Source: Dermacentor variabilis
Lineage: Eukaryota > Arthropoda > Arachnida > Ixodida > Ixodidae
Direction of reading: 5' to 3'
NCBI RefSeq assembly: GCF_050947875.1
Contig: NC_134569.1
Location: 39,797,777-39,861,776, forward strand
Length of the DNA stretch: 64,000 nucleotides
The notes under the pieces are model-generated. The model saw only the letters and a program-made list of their open reading frames with translations, was not told the origin of the DNA and did no database searches. The translations under genes and the position numbers were made by a program. Shown piece after piece: positions 25,701 through 40,700 of the stretch; positions within the stretch are counted from its first letter, which is position 1, and each line of letters opens with the position of its first letter.

Positions 25701-28700
25701 CCTATTCACTCATTTTGCAACTGTATTGGTTCTACCGACTCTCTGCCTCCTCTTCCCTCACCTCTCTGCTAATCTATCTAGCTTCCCTTTGGACTTGCAC
25801 ATTAGTAAAAAAGATGAGCACTTCAATTTCTGCAATGCTTTTGTGGGGGGGTGGGGATATTTACATCTGTCAAGAGGCTGATGTGGCGATGTCCAGGGGG
25901 CTCCAGTGGGCATTGTGCACATTCGACGCGATGCAAAGGCCAACACGAGTTTATTGTGTCACCTTTCCTCTCCGCCGCGCTCCTGTCATGTATACACACG
26001 CTCTGAACCATCCCTGATGTGGTGTGCCAGGCAGCAGCAGCAGCAGCAACAGTGGGAAAGTCGAAGGAAAAGGCAACAAAAGCTTCGCTTTAGTAATACA
26101 CTAGGTAAAGAGGGGCTTCTGACTTAACAGCTGGGGGTACAGGCGGCCGTGCGACTGACATGGCAGAAATGCAGTTGACTAACCATGTGCGGGAAAGCGG
26201 GAGCGGCGGCTGAGCATTCCAAACTCCCCCCTTGCTGATGACTAAAGACAGACTGGCATTGTCAAAGGAACCTCGCGTGACACACCTGGTGGTGCTGGTA
26301 GCGCTTGTGATGCACGTATGCCACCTATGTTACAGTACCTGCTACAGTAAACTCTCAGTTGTACGAATGTTGGTTTAATGAACATTTGAGAATAACAAAC
26401 ATTTAGAAAATCCCTGGTAGTTTCTTTATGCATTCAATGCAAAAATCTCAGTTAAATGAATTTCTGAATAGCGAATATTTCAGTTGAGCGAACTTGATCA
26501 GATGACCCGAGCGCATTTTCAAAAATCAGTTCAACAAAGTTTTGTGCTCTGCAGCGCTGGCATAGCCAATGCCTGCCACTCCCAGATTGCTCCTCCAGTG
26601 GTGGCTATGTGCAGTGTAACAGTGAGCTGGTTAGCTGTGCTGAACAATCAGATCCGGGAATTGTTGCCAGTGTTCGTCCCAAAGATGAGTGCGACGAGGA
26701 AGATGCAATGGTCAAGGCAGATTCAAATCCTGTAATTCTAGCTGAGGCTGTAGAATGCCTTGGAAAGTTGCTAGACTTTGCGTCTCAGCAACAAGCTGTG
26801 CCAGAGGAAGCGCTTAGAAACATGCTCTCTGGACAGCTTTGTTACTTCTTACGCTTTAAGACCATAGTTGCAAATGAAAATTTGTTTTTTTCAGAATGAG
26901 AACGGCAGCAGTGTAACTGTTATACACTTCGTATATATGGTATTGATGTACATAACTCAATAAGTGGCATTTCACATTTTTTACTCGATGTCTGCTATGC
27001 CCTATGCTGTTTCATATTCTAGTGAATATGCAGTTTAGCGATCTTTCAGTTAACCATTTCCTTAGGTGCCTTAAGTTCACTCAAGTGAAAGTTCACTGTA
27101 GTATTTGCGCCTGACGTGACGTTTTCCATGTGTTCTTACCTTGCATAGAAGTGCTTTTAACTGCAATTCGAATGTTTTTGGCTATAAGAGGTTAAAGTCA
27201 GCTTTGCTGCAATACATTTGTGTTATGCAGTAAGCATACAAGTGCCGTGCGAGCAACTGGTATTTTTCTGCTTGCACCGTGCAGACAATTTCCGGCCCAA
27301 TTGTCACGGAAAAAAAATCTCACATGTTAAAATAAGGTGAATACCATAATTATATATTGTGAGCTATGGTTATTGCTAGAAAATCTTGGGGCAGGTCGAA
27401 AATTGACGTTTTCAACAGATGGGGCGTGTTCAACGCATTCGCCGTCCTCTAAGCTTTGTCAAAACATATGCTACTCCAAAGTGCCTGAACATAGTGGTCA
27501 GAGGTGTGTGTGCTGACTGTTCAAGTTCGAATTGAACTTCAAACTTTATTTCGTATCTATACAACATACAGATAACAGAGGTACAGACAAAAAGCCATAA
27601 AATTGGCTTGACTAGGTCTGTGTCCCTTATTCAGCAAAGGCCAATTTTATGATCAAAATAACATAAGATAATTGATTGAATAATTGAAATAACCGCTGTG
27701 AAATTAACGGAAGTCTACTGTTATAACTAATCGTAGGCTACTGGTAATTGACATTTATGTATCATGTTATCCCAGCTAGGCTGTGCACTTGAGTGCTTTC
27801 TTCTGTGCTTCTCAGGTATGACCAAGATCAAGATGTCAAAAGATGAGCAGGTGACTTCGGAAGACTTTGTCGAGCGTCGAAGGGCCGCATTGGAGCGTTT
27901 CTTGCAACGAACAGCTGCGCACCCTTCGCTCAAAGTCGACCCAGATTTCCGAGAGTTTCTGGAGCAGGAAGCTGAGCTGCCTCGAGCCACCAATACGTCA
28001 TCTCTAAGTGGAGCTGGCATGTTCCGGCTCATCTCGCGCATGGGAGACTCTGTTTCAAAGATCACCACCAAGATGGACGAGGCAGACCCGGTAAGGAGGT
28101 TATTAGAGCAGTGCACATGTTATGTAATTGTCACATGTAGCATAACAAACACTAACGTATTGCTTTGAACTGTTTGTCGTTTTGAGCATGCTTGATTACA
28201 GCGTTATTAGTTATTTTTCAAACTATGTGGCTGGAGGTAGTTCTCTGCACTTTAGCTACATTGGCGAATGAGATTCATGCAGTTTCTAGTGTAGAATGTA
28301 GGCCGAACAAGAAATTAAGGACGGCATTCACAAAATGAAAACAGCATTTATTTATTATCAACATGCTGAGCTGACTCTGTTATCATCGCTGCTAGCCTCA
28401 TCACAGAACGCCTATATAAACTTAGAGAAGGGAAACTGCACCTTCCACAGTGCAACGGAAATAAGAGTAGTAGTGGTGTTGTGAACTAAAGTATACGACC
28501 GAGATGGCACTGACAAAATCAACTAATATCATTATGTGGAGAACAATATGGCCACTGCAGTAGTGGCTGGTGGGACTCGTCGCCCTGCTCGCTCGCTCGT
28601 TCTGCACGTTTTTTTGACGCTATCGGGACCATATTCATGTGTATGCTACTCTAACATGACTACAGATGTCTTTATTATGTCACCAGGTGGCCGAGAGGCC

Positions 28701-31700
28701 TCAACTGGAAAAAAAAAACAAAAAAGAACACATGAAACACGTAAGCTTACATTGTTTATTGTCAATGGTGAATGAAGCAGTACGTGCTCAGTTTTCCTAC
28801 AGGTCAGGTGGACTGAATGCTATCAGTGACTAAGCTTACAACATGAAGAAATACAGATAGCCTTCTATTTAATGGAATTGAAAGCTGAAGTCTAGCGAAG
28901 CTTTCTCGTCGTGTTCGGCATGCCGCTAAAGCAGGGAGAGTGATACTTCAATTATATTTATGCTGGGCTACCCTCGTACTTGAACTTGCATACAGTGCTG
29001 CTTGACGTGTTTCATACTGTCTGTATATTGGCTGTGTTTGACGATTTCAGCTAGATTAAAAAAAAAACACAAAAAGTGCTTGGCAAAGATGTACTGTGAG
29101 CAAGACAAGCTCGAGCTGCAATTTTCTATTGTTTTCATAACACATCTTGGAGGCTGGAGCAGGAAAAAAGAGCCTCAATTACTATGGTGAGAGTGTAGGT
29201 GAGCTTGTGATTCATCTATGACCAAAAACTGCACAAAATGCTCCATGACAAAAAAGCACACACACACAGAACACTGTTTTGAGAGTGCATTTCTTTCAAT
29301 GGTGTCCTTGTGTGGGCTGCGCTTAGTGAAGCCTCGATTAGATGAAATTTTTTGCCAGATACTAAGTAATAAACAGTAATTTTATTATGTATAAAATGCG
29401 ATTAATCCAACTGTATAACTGGAATTACATTTGCACTAATGTGCAGTGAACTTACTGCAGTGTATCATTTATGCAGAAACAACCAAAACTATTTACTATT
29501 TGTGTTGTACTCCGTGCTAGAAAATTTAGCAGCATGGCAAAATAGCAAGAGCCTTGTTTATTATTATTATTTTTAATTATTATTATTTGCCACTTTTAAA
29601 AAATTACTACAGGAATCTGTTTTATCTGCCTCGCACACAAAGAAATTCATAGTGGAAAATATGAAGCAGTGCTTTTTTACTCACCGCTGCACACACCCAA
29701 AGGCTGCAAGGTTAATCCGCTTTCGTGGGTAGTTTCCGAGCATACTCTGCTCAGTTCCACTGGTGACTTTTCACGCTAGCTAGCAGATTTTTCTTCAAGT
29801 AACACGTCATTACATGGCCAGACGCGGCAGATCTCTAACAACGGAAGCCATGCATGCAGCCATAACGTTATGCCAGCGAAACTCCGCAGCTGATAAAATT
29901 CGTCTTTAAACATGTTCACTTGGTGGCGGCTGTCGGATGTTGGACGCATAAACTGGCTGAGATGTTGTTATCTAATTAAAGCAAACCTGCATGATGCTGC
30001 TCAAAGGAAACATTACAGTTGTACAATTTGAATTGATAAATAATACGTATTGCAATTGATACCAGTGAGCTGCTGCTTATCACATGTCTTTGAGGTATCA
30101 AAACCTTTATTCAAGTAATGAAGTGCAGACTTTAATAACACAAGTCCAATAAAACAGTGTTCTGCTTATTTTGTAAAACAATGACATGTTAACTATGCTT
30201 GTTGCTTATTGTATTGCTGCATTGAGCGCTCTAGCAGTAAAAGTACAAATTAAAGTGTCTAACCAAATTACAGTAGCTCCACTTAAGCGCTTCATGCTGG
30301 AATGTGCAGCGGTTGATTTTTCGCCCTCTCTGGTGATCGCTGAAACTTGAGTGTGTGCGGGGCCTGGCCTCATCGTTATAGCTCAAACCACACACACGCT
30401 TGCGGACGCATGCAAGCTCGTGTCCGCACGCCCATGCATGTGCAGACAATGCGGCACAGCTCACATGCTTCAAAACGTGACGCGATCTCTGTGAACAGCT
30501 CCTCCATATTATTGTACGCTTATTTTCCTTATTGCTGTCATCTCCTCATTGTGGCACACGCAAGAAGCATCCTCCATTGCCCCCTCCAATGACAGACGTT
30601 TTTCTCATAGATGCTGAAGTCCACACCCACCTTGAAAGTTTGATGATGCCTCTGAGGCCAGCACAACTTTTTGTTCAAAGCGGCACTATAGTGGTAATGC
30701 TTATTTGGGGCCATTATGATAACACCACGCTATGGGCCACGCTGCACGCCAATACGACACAAGTCAAAACCATGACCTACTGAACTCCAGACTTGCAGAT
30801 TTCCCTGCTCCAGCACGCCTGGTCTAGTTCTCCCCTTTTGCCGCTAGGGACAGAGCGTACGAGCAGAGTGGCGCTAGTTATAACCTATTCGTTATCATCT
30901 GCTTCTACGATCTGGTCAGCGCTCATGCTGCCATTTCGGTGGGCACAAAGTGCTTGTATTGGTGGTAAATGAATAAATTCACAAATATAAAAAGAAAAAT
31001 ATTTGCAAATGCTTTGCGTTTGAATAGTGAAATTAGAGGAGGAGGAGCGGTGCAAGAAAGGTATGTGGCAGCTGCAATGCTAAACGGCATAAATTTCCCT
31101 TTCCTAACCTCCGTAAGAGACTGGAAAAATTGTTTTAAATGATTCATAGGATAATCTAGCTTTTTTTATTTGGTTACATTTGGATAGCCTAATAGCGTAG
31201 ATGACTTAGGATTTACTGCTGTGTGCGGTAGTGAAAGGCAGATGATCTGGTAAAAGTATTCACAAGTAAGTCCTGCACCCAATAAGTACAATAGGTTTAT
31301 CGAGTCTGTTTCAAGGAAAGGTGAACATAGCTTGTTTTTAATGTTGTTGGATGTCTAGCTCAGTAGGATGCTTGCAAAAGCGATCCCTGTGCTTTAAAAC
31401 GTGCTGCACTGCAGGCCTTGTGTCCCAGAACTCTTTTCAAACTGCAAAGCTAGCTTTTCTACGTGGTATGGCGGTAGCGTAACAGTGGTGCAAAAGATGT
31501 GTATGCAGTAAAGCTGTATGCATAATTCTCTTTTTGAACTTGCAGTGCATTTGCAGACAACTTTTAAGAGTCAAAATGAGTGGTAATCGTTCTGTCGAAC
31601 GTTATGGTGGTTTCCACTTTTGAAGGAGCACAGAAGCGAACTTTATAACGTATACATTGAAACTGTTGTGTAGTTTACGAACTCTGTAAAAAATGTGACT

Positions 31701-34700
31701 TATAATAATCTGCAAGGTCTGTGCGGTTTGCTACAACCTAAAAAAGGCAATAGGAGCGGCTATTTAACGCTATTTTAAAGAGCAGCGGACTACACGCACC
31801 AACAGCTTTCAGGTTTGGGCAGTCAACTTTTGGAGCCAAGTGACAGATCAAAGCCTTGTGACATCACTGTCACTGTGTTCGCAAAAATCAACTAGGCAAG
31901 CACTTCATCACAACACAACAGCCACCATGCTAATTACAATGCCGCACCAGTCAACCGCAGAGTAGCAGACGAACAGGTTATAAAAGCGACACCGATGGTT
32001 GAATGAGAGTAGGCGCAAGTGACTCGCATAGAACCCAGATTAAGTGACTCGCATAGAACCCAGATATCGCTGCAGGTCTGGAGTTCCAGTACTCTCTTAA
32101 ACAAAATCACACCCTTTGGGTCATAACTTGCTGCACAACAATAATCATCTCTCTTGCTTGCGTTTCCGTTCTTGAAAACACTGCACTCGCTACTTTCCTG
32201 TCAAGAACGCTCTGTCAAGCTGATAACGCACATGCCATTCATGACTTGGAAGTACCAGGCTCGCAGTGTTAAAGAAGGAAATGCAGGCAAGACAGATGAC
32301 TGCTATTGTTGTGCGGCAAGATACGACCCAAAGGGTGTAAATTTAAGAGTGTAGGTTGTGGTCAGAACAGCTACATCGCTCATGTACTTCAGTTGGCTAC
32401 TGGTGTGGCTAATAGCGGCTACGATACTTTTTTTTCTAGATGGCGCTAGCTATGCACCATACTTATCATTTTCAATTAGAAACTGGCGCGTTTTTTAAGA
32501 TCCTCGAATCTAAGCCGACCCTAGAGTTTGATATATGAATATTTGAAAAAAGTATCGGCCTAGATTTGAATAAACACGGTATTAGACAGCTATATGAAAA
32601 GTCAGGATAGTATTATCGGCCATACGAACTTGCAAATTTTTGCTTACTAAGTTAACAGGCACAGCGTCACGCGCACACAAGCAAACATAAACACGTCTCA
32701 CTCAGTGAACGGGGAAACTCTTATCAAAACGCTGTAGTGAGGAAGTGTTCTAGCAGGAGCGAGCAAATTAACCTTTGTGCAGCCTCTCGTTTTACGCAAA
32801 CTAAGCGGCGAGAATGCAACTTGGTGTGCCTAGATGCGTAGACTGTCTCGATTGCAGATCGATTTCAATATAGGGGCCGCGCGGCCGCGCCATACGCAAC
32901 AGCTACTGGAGTAGAACGTCTCGTCTGCCTGCACCAGCACCGCACGCAAGTTTAGGGAACTCCGAACGCCCATGATGGGGTGGCCTGATTTTCCTCCGTC
33001 TCCGCACACATGATCACTTTCCTTTTAATTGCGGCATCGCGTGTCTTCGCAGTCGGCACTTCCATGCTGACAGAGCTAACACAGAAAACGGGAAAACAGA
33101 CGGTGTACTAACCTAAGCACATGTACTACAGCACATGGAGAAAGCTACAGCAGCTAGGCTCGAAGCGTGTACGAGGTGGCCATTTTGAAATGCCAATGGC
33201 GATATGGTAACGCACATTTAGGGTCATACTCTATTCTAACACGCACATACTTTTTGGACCTGTTTTATCGGTAAAAAATTGCCCCTTAGATTTGAGTAAA
33301 TACAGTATACGTTCCATTACTAGAAAATCCGTCAGCATGACCAAAAGATTTTACCAGAAATGACAGACGCCTCATAAGAGTGAAAACCCAAGTCGCAAGC
33401 TGCGAGACGAGCTCTCTTCCCTGATGCCACAGTGGCTCCACGGTTCTGGTTGGCAAAGGATGTGCCTAGTGTGTGCAACATTGCACATTTCACGTCTCGC
33501 ATGGGAAAGCAAGAGCATTGAGCCGCTTGGTGTGTTTTGATTCGGCCTTACCAAGGTGCAGTTATAATGCAGGCAAGAGCTTGCGTGGGCAAGGAACGCG
33601 CAGAAAAGAAAATTCACTAAAGGGACTATAATGCTTTCACATTCCCACACGTAAGCAATATTAAGTGTCCCTGCCAATTTTTTTTCTTTTTATATGTTGT
33701 AATATTGCCCACTCTTTACTAAAAGCAACTTTAGCATTTTACTAATGCAGCATTTCTTATGTTTAGTTGCTTCAGGATAGAAAAAATTTTGCTAAAGCTG
33801 ACACTAAATTTACAAAACTAGCACATTCCTTCGTATTCTTTTGTCACAGCTTTGTTTGCTAAGCTTATGTTGCCTAAGTCATTGTTAGCATAAACTTCTT
33901 AGTGAGCAAAGATTAGCATGGGTAAAGGGAGGCAGTTGTTGAGGACCATATTGTTTCTAAGTATGCCGGCAGTTCCAACAAGATTTCCTTGGACTAATAA
34001 AATCCCAATTAATTAGTGCGGTCTTGATTTTTGGAGTGTGTGGCTAATTTTTGTGGTGTGTTCAGGCATTGAGGATCATGGGCATCAAAACTTTGATTAT
34101 ATTGGCCCTCAGAATGCAACCTCTCAATGACAAATTACAATGCTGGGTCTGTCAACAAGCAGTCTTTCCGTGTGATTTCAGGTACTGTGGCTGTCCATGT
34201 TAGTGAATTACTTAAAGGCATTGTCATGTTACAAGATATATAGGTTATTATACATATGCACGCGCACACAGCAGTTCGCAATGCCATTGGAAGGGTGCAG
34301 ATATGCCCTTCGTTATTAATCTCTTAGCCATCAAATTTGCTTAAAATGTTTTAAGATGTGACAGGCCTGTCTCGTCAAATTTTCAAGCTGCAAACTGGCT
34401 ATGCCGAGACTGGTCACGCTTGTATTAGCTTTTGTGGACAGCCCAGCTTGGATGAGCGAGGTCTGCACTGTAGTTTAGGGCTATACCTTGGTCACGTGGA
34501 CAGTTTAAGTTACTTCAAAACCTGATTTGCACTGCACTTTACACACGTCAATGTAAGAAGTGTGAGTATTGAAATTAAACATGCTTAATATTTCTTGCGT
34601 GGCAGAACCTTGATCCACATTGATGCAATCTTGACAGAAACATTTGTATTATGGTAGCAGTTTAAGACCACATAATGAATACTGGACACGCTCACTCTCG

Positions 34701-37700
34701 CACCTGCATTTCATAGGTGTATTGGCTGCTTGGAAGCCAAAACCACTGTGTAAAACCGGGTGAAGAAACACCTGGCACACATTTGGGCTTGTAAGAATGG
34801 GCTCCATGATTTTGTAGCTGCAGCTCCATCATCTTGACAAGAAAAATGAAAGCTGAAACTTTGCATGCTTGTGGCCCATTTAGAAACTTTCCTGGGGGCA
34901 GCCTGCCTCTGTCCAGTCTTTTGTCTGTATCAGGCGTCTTGTTGCCTCTTTCAATGCTGCCAGGTCTTGCTGGCCGAGCCTTCATTTGCTGTCCAGGTAA
35001 AAAAAATAACCTCTTTTGAAATGCACAAATATGTAAGCACGCTAGTTTTAGTTGTCTTTTGTACTATGTTCTTGCACTACCGCCTGCTCATTTGAATGTT
35101 TCAAGGTCTGTTTGCTTCATTAGTTTTTCTTTGAAGAATGCTTTTCTATCATTTTCTTGACTTGTTGAAGATTTCCTTAATTGTTGTACAGTCGAATCTC
35201 AATAATTCGAACTCGAAGGGGCCAAAAAATTTGTTCAGATTGAAAGAAGTTCGAATTAAAGGAAGCTAATGTAATGGAGGACTTACCTGCAGTGGCACAT
35301 GTGCAATTAGCTAACACGTGAGTAGGAAATTCTACAAGATATATTCACGCATATTTACAAATTAGTCACTTATTAAGCGTACTGGTGCTCGTACTTTGAC
35401 ATGGGACGGCGGCTGCACGCGTGTATAATTAAAGGAAACATACCATGTCTTGTGACCACTGCCCCCTCGAACTTTTGGTATGCTTCACCGTGTGTAACTT
35501 CTGTATTGAGGCGAAGTTTACTTTCAGAACCTGGCATTATGCAACGCGTCATGCTTTCCACGCTCCAAAGCCATTGGCGAGAATTACAAAGGCGTAGTAA
35601 GCATCATTGCTAACAGCAGCGAATTGTTTCCATAAAAAACACTGCACTGACCAGCAAGAAGCTTGGTAGCGAATGTCGAAGTAGCTAGGGCTAGCATTGC
35701 CGTGGTGTGGCTCCGGCTGCCAGCAGATCTGCGTGAGAGAACGCTGGCTCGAGGCGTCACGGTAATAAAAATGTCAGTGGTGGTGGCTTCGATTTAAGCC
35801 ATTTTGTACCTGCAGTCATGGCGAAAAGACTGGGAAGTCAGACAGCGAAGGTTTTTTGCATCCAAAATTTCAGACATTCTTTACATTGACTCTATGGGGT
35901 ACGTGGCGGTGCCGCAACACAGAAGTCACTAACCCATCACTAACAGGAGTAATCGGTGATGCGCGCCTGCACACGCCTGCGCACAAATTTCTGCCACTTT
36001 TTTTTTTTTTTTTCGCAGCTTTAGGAGTCTATCCTAAGCTCTTCCTCCATGGCGGGGTCAGAGGAATGCTGGTTGGAGGCACCGCCGCATGATTTGGTGC
36101 GCTGCTGAGAGCATTTTAGGAGTGCAGTATGTTCGAATTAACTGTCGCAAATTCTTGCGCATTCAAATTACCGGGCATTTTCACCCATTGGGCTACACAT
36201 AACTGACAAGACCACAGCGTCAATTCGAATAAACTGAATGTTCGAATTAAGCGTGTTCGAATTAACGAGATTCGACTGTATATGAAACCACTGGTGACAG
36301 CCTACAGTCACTGTTTGTGTGCAGTACGGTGCAGTACATGCTAAAAATATATGTGGACTGGTGCAGTTGTACAGACTGGCATAAAAGTTTAACAAATAAG
36401 CAGAACAGAGGTTAGTCACTTGCTACTGGGAATAAGTTGTTTAATGGCAGTAGCTCACTGCTGCACTGCAGCCAGCTTTACTTGAGTTGGTTTGCTATCA
36501 AATAGGTAGTGTTCTGAAAGCACAAGTGCTGCTATGTTGCTGCTCAAGAAAAGCATATAATAGCTGTTTTGTAGTGTTGTTTCTACTACCATTAGGCATT
36601 GCAACACTTAACCCTGGCTGGAAACAAGCTACTTTTTTCCTACTACAACTTTGCTTGTACAAGACATGAGTAGCGTCCTAGGGCTTCGCAATATTGGTTG
36701 AAATTGGCTGCTTCTGAAATGTGCTCAGCCACCTCAGTTGACACCGTGTCATATGTTACAGTAAGAGATCAACAGTTTTTGACCTGTGAGCCTTGTGAGA
36801 GATAAACCTTCCAGAAGCACAAACCATGGCACAGCAGATAAGACGCATGACTGCTGCCATGTTCTTCGTGTGCAGTGACTGGAGAAACTGCTTAAAGATA
36901 CTTTTTCCTGGTCCATAATTCATTCGTATGGCCCATCATATACCAAAGTGTAAGCATTAGAATGCTGTTGCATTCTAATTCTACCAACTGCAGTGCAATG
37001 TGACGTCACACTATTGACCTGTCAAAACTAACATGCCAAGGATCACAAAGCCACCTTTGACAAAGTTAGGTCCACCTCTTAAAATTTTAGCCAGCGTGTA
37101 TGAGGCACCTTACCCCTGTTTATCCAACTTTCAAAATGCTAGGTAATTGCTGTAGTAAATATGTTACTGTATTTGTCTGATTCTAACGTACACCTGAAGC
37201 TAATGTGCGCCCCATTTTTATGGGCTTAACTGAAAAAATTTAAGTGCACCTTAATGTAACACTTCCAATTCATAAATGAAAAATATACCACTCCCCCTCC
37301 CCGCATCGTTTGCAATCAGAAAAACAAGCCGTGCAGAATTTACCTTCCACAAGAGAATTTTTTTAATGAGCTTTCATAATGAAAACAGAGCATCGTCATC
37401 GCCATCTGTGCTTCATTGGCCATGGATACAGAGCACACATAGGCAGTATTCTGTAGCAGTAATTTTTAGATTACTCTGCACCGTACTTATCAAAGTATGC
37501 AGCCAACAGCGTTCCTAGTGCCGTACGCACATAGCGAGCTTGGCACTGCACCAGAAATGGTAGCGGCCGTATATGCCCTTGCATCCAGTGCCAAGCAATA
37601 TCTTGCGAAAGTGACTGACTGAGAATACTAGCTCAATATAAGCACACAGTAACCTTCACAAAAACATTGTCACCATCTTGTGATAGCGATGATGCCATCT

Positions 37701-40700
37701 CCAACAGTGGGCTGCTGCCAAAATCATAAATGTGGTTTTGGTTTCACATCTGATTGTATCGCGCAGGCAATTTTTTTTACCGTTTTCTTGGAAAACAGAA
37801 GATTTTTAGAATCTGGTAAATATGTTAACTAGTCCCAAGCGTACTGTCCAAATCTCATGATTCCATGAGGAGGTAGTACAGAAACTTCAAAGGTTTTTCA
37901 TTTTGCACCTTTCCTGGTTTATCCAGACTATGTGTATGTATGCTCGTGGTAAGAATGACATTTCTTCTTGAATTACAGACGTAGTGTAATTCAGCATTCC
38001 AGCCCAATATTTCTCTATATTGTCCCATTAGGTACTGCAGCACTTGAAAAGGCATAAAACAGGTACTCGAGATGTGTCCTTTAGATCGTACATTCTTCCA
38101 TAGTAATAGTTAAGCCAGGCTTTGTCTTTGTAAAAATTAGGCACCATTGTAGCAAGCTTTTCAGTTGGGTTCTCCAAATTCCTGTCCCTTGTAGCTGCAG
38201 ACCACAACCAGGACAATGCACATTAATAGTTGCACTTTTCTTAATGCTCTCTGATGATATGCTCTCTGATGATCCTTATGCACAACTGCTTCCTCGCTTG
38301 TCCCGAGGCTACAGTGCTTCTTCGAACGTATTAGTTATGGTGTGACATATGAGCATGTATCACCTGTTCTGCACTTTTTATTTGTTTGGGCTCTCCTTTT
38401 TCTTTTTTAATTGCACTACATGAGCACAGCCTATTTTAGAGGCAAAGTAACTGATTGTTTAATGTTTGTGTGTCTCGTGTGCAGTGGTTCGAAGAAAAGC
38501 AACAGCAGATTGACAACCTGGACATTCAACTGAAGCGGTTGCATGCCAGTGTGGAAAATATGGTGCAGCAACGCAGAGGTAGTGTATTTTTTCTACCATT
38601 TAGTGGACCTTTAACAACCAGTTGTAAGAATTCATGTAGAGTAGAACCTCATCGGTACAATCTCATTACATATAATTTCCCGGCACCAGTGTTCACGATC
38701 GAGAACACAAAAAATGACCAAATTGAGTTACGCTTACTTCTTACTAGCTCATACGTTCCCGGAAAAAATATTCTGACACCAAGGTTCAGTACATCGCCAA
38801 ACTGCGATCGTATGATACATTTTCTGGCTGCTAGATTGTATGCAAACAAGAAAATGCGCGAGGCATGCGTGACTGAAAACAGTAGCTGCCCGCCAGGGCC
38901 TCTTCACTGCAATACTCATCACATTAAAACGGGAACTCACAGTCGATTTTTTAATTCTGGTACCAACAAATCTCCTCCAGAGTCGACGCAGGCCACATTC
39001 ACAGCTATCGCCGCCAACCCTATTGTGATAGGCACTCACTACCATGAGGGGGCCCATCATAATGGTCTATACGCTATTTTGAAAGATCCCCTCACCGTAT
39101 AGTTGCTAAATTGAGGGGGCCCTTTTTTATTCCATCGCATGTTATGTGTACACAATTTTGCTAGTTAGTGGATGAAGGGGGCAACATCTCACCAGGGTGC
39201 ACATTAACAATGTAACAATGCATCATTATTCATTGGCCTGCGGCTGCTAAAGTGGCATCTACCTAAAGCCCCCACCCTCCTCACCCTGGGCTACACAACG
39301 AATCACTTTGCTACTCTTAGCAGGAACCCACCGTGTCAAGCGTGTTGGTGAAGCATACGACAAAACAAATATGGCAGAATTCAAACAAGAAAAGAAAATA
39401 ATGCATCAAGCTAAAAACAAGAATTTTGACTACGGGATTTTTAACTCGGGACACCTCAATCTCAAACCTGATGCTTTTCCAAGGTTCCATAAAACCAGAA
39501 AAAATTTCAGCTATACAGAGGTTCTCCATCAGCTGCTGTTGCTTGTCAATATAGTGTTATGGCCATAGTGAACGGCCCACTCACTATAGGCAGCAAGCAT
39601 CTTCACCAGCTGGGGCCCGACCAGCTTTCCAAACCAATATATATATATGTACAATTTCATGCACTTAAAGAAACTTGGTGTGACTTCGAAGAATTGTTCA
39701 CTGAAGTGACGGCCTTATATGCGAATTTACAAGAGCTCATAGTACGAGACAATTTAATTCCACAGCCTGAGTCCTCTCACACCACCATAAATCTGGCGTC
39801 TCTGGTTGGTCTAATGTCTCGCGTGATTGTCGTATATTTCGCTATCACTAATAGTACTTCACCTTTCTGGCAAAACTGCAGCCTCTCTCTCTTTTTCTTT
39901 TTGACTGCTGTTCATTCTTATTTCGAGTGAACCCAGCTTGGCCTCATTTTGGTTACTGAGTGAATTATACGGAGGGCTCCAACAATCGTGCGCCAAGACT
40001 TAAAGAAAGAGCAGTTACGTTACTCAAAGAAAACCTAGTGCATATGGTTTCCAGTGCAGAGGAGTAGCCACCAGTAATTCTTTCATTACTATGATTTAAT
40101 TTGGCAATTGCAGTTAATTATGTAATTTGAGAAGTACTGTGTTATCATAGTGTCAATAAGGCATTTAAAGGCACCCCCAGGCACCCCCAAATGACATCCA
40201 TGTGCTGTGTTTTCAGCAGCGTACTAATTGCATGTAATTTTTTCCGACTGGCAAAGAAACATCCCAAAATATGAAAAATACCACGTGACTACGCTCCCAC
40301 CCGCATCATAAAGCAGCGCCTTCAAATAAGCTGATTGAAAGCAACTCCATTGCATATCACAAATCCACAGAGACAGCGCATCACCTTGTTAATGGTACAG
40401 AAGGAGCACCAACAGCAGGTTTCGCGGCTTTGTAGCTATTTCTTCCTCTCATTTCTACAGCATACTTATTATCAGTCGCTCAAGACCAACTGATCACATT
40501 GACAACAAAAGCCCCTTGATAACACGGCCGAAGCGCCGCTCTGACCGCACACAAAACGCAAAAAGCGATGTGTAATAGGCATAGAATGATTCAAAATCCT
40601 GGCTTTGCTCGCACCACATCAAGAGTGCCCGTGCAGCTATATTTCGCGCAAGAAACTTGCTTTAGACCAAAGCCAAATTAAAGGGACGCTTTTAATTTTC

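Larger units (their letters stand above)
24404..27723 (+). mobile_element. Pogo-type family D, copy split by later insertions
   Basis: Left end TACAGTTGGTTTTAATTAAT and right end ttaacggaagtctactgtta match the ends of the 750-bp copy at 52031-52780. Left block 24404-24660 aligns with 52031-52265 (gattctaacgcacccttgaa), and right block about 27170-27723 aligns with 52320-52780 (gtcagctttgctgc, gtgttcaacgcattc, caagttcgaatt). About 2.5 kb of foreign sequence separates the blocks, including an antisense SINE and Tigger family A copy 2. Confidence 0.7.
30771..32360 (-). mobile_element. hAT-like non-autonomous element, copy 1
   Basis: Left end catgacctactgaactccag; the right end is interrupted by a MITE: ggtctggagttccagta | MITE | ggttgtg. 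Flanks gtcaaaac and gtcagaac are 8-bp direct repeats with one mismatch. The interior (gaacaggttataaaagcgac, 31973-31992) matches the reverse complement of copy 2. No transposase frame. Confidence 0.75.

Noticed and set aside
37855..38216. Two minus-strand frames that nearly join (possible processed pseudogene)
   Set aside because: No recognisable protein, no poly(A) tail or target duplication seen.
38455..39102. 215-codon frame containing SNX exon 6
   Set aside because: Only 38485-38578 is coding; the rest is intron with a family E transposon, and the strong gtagtg donor ends the exon.
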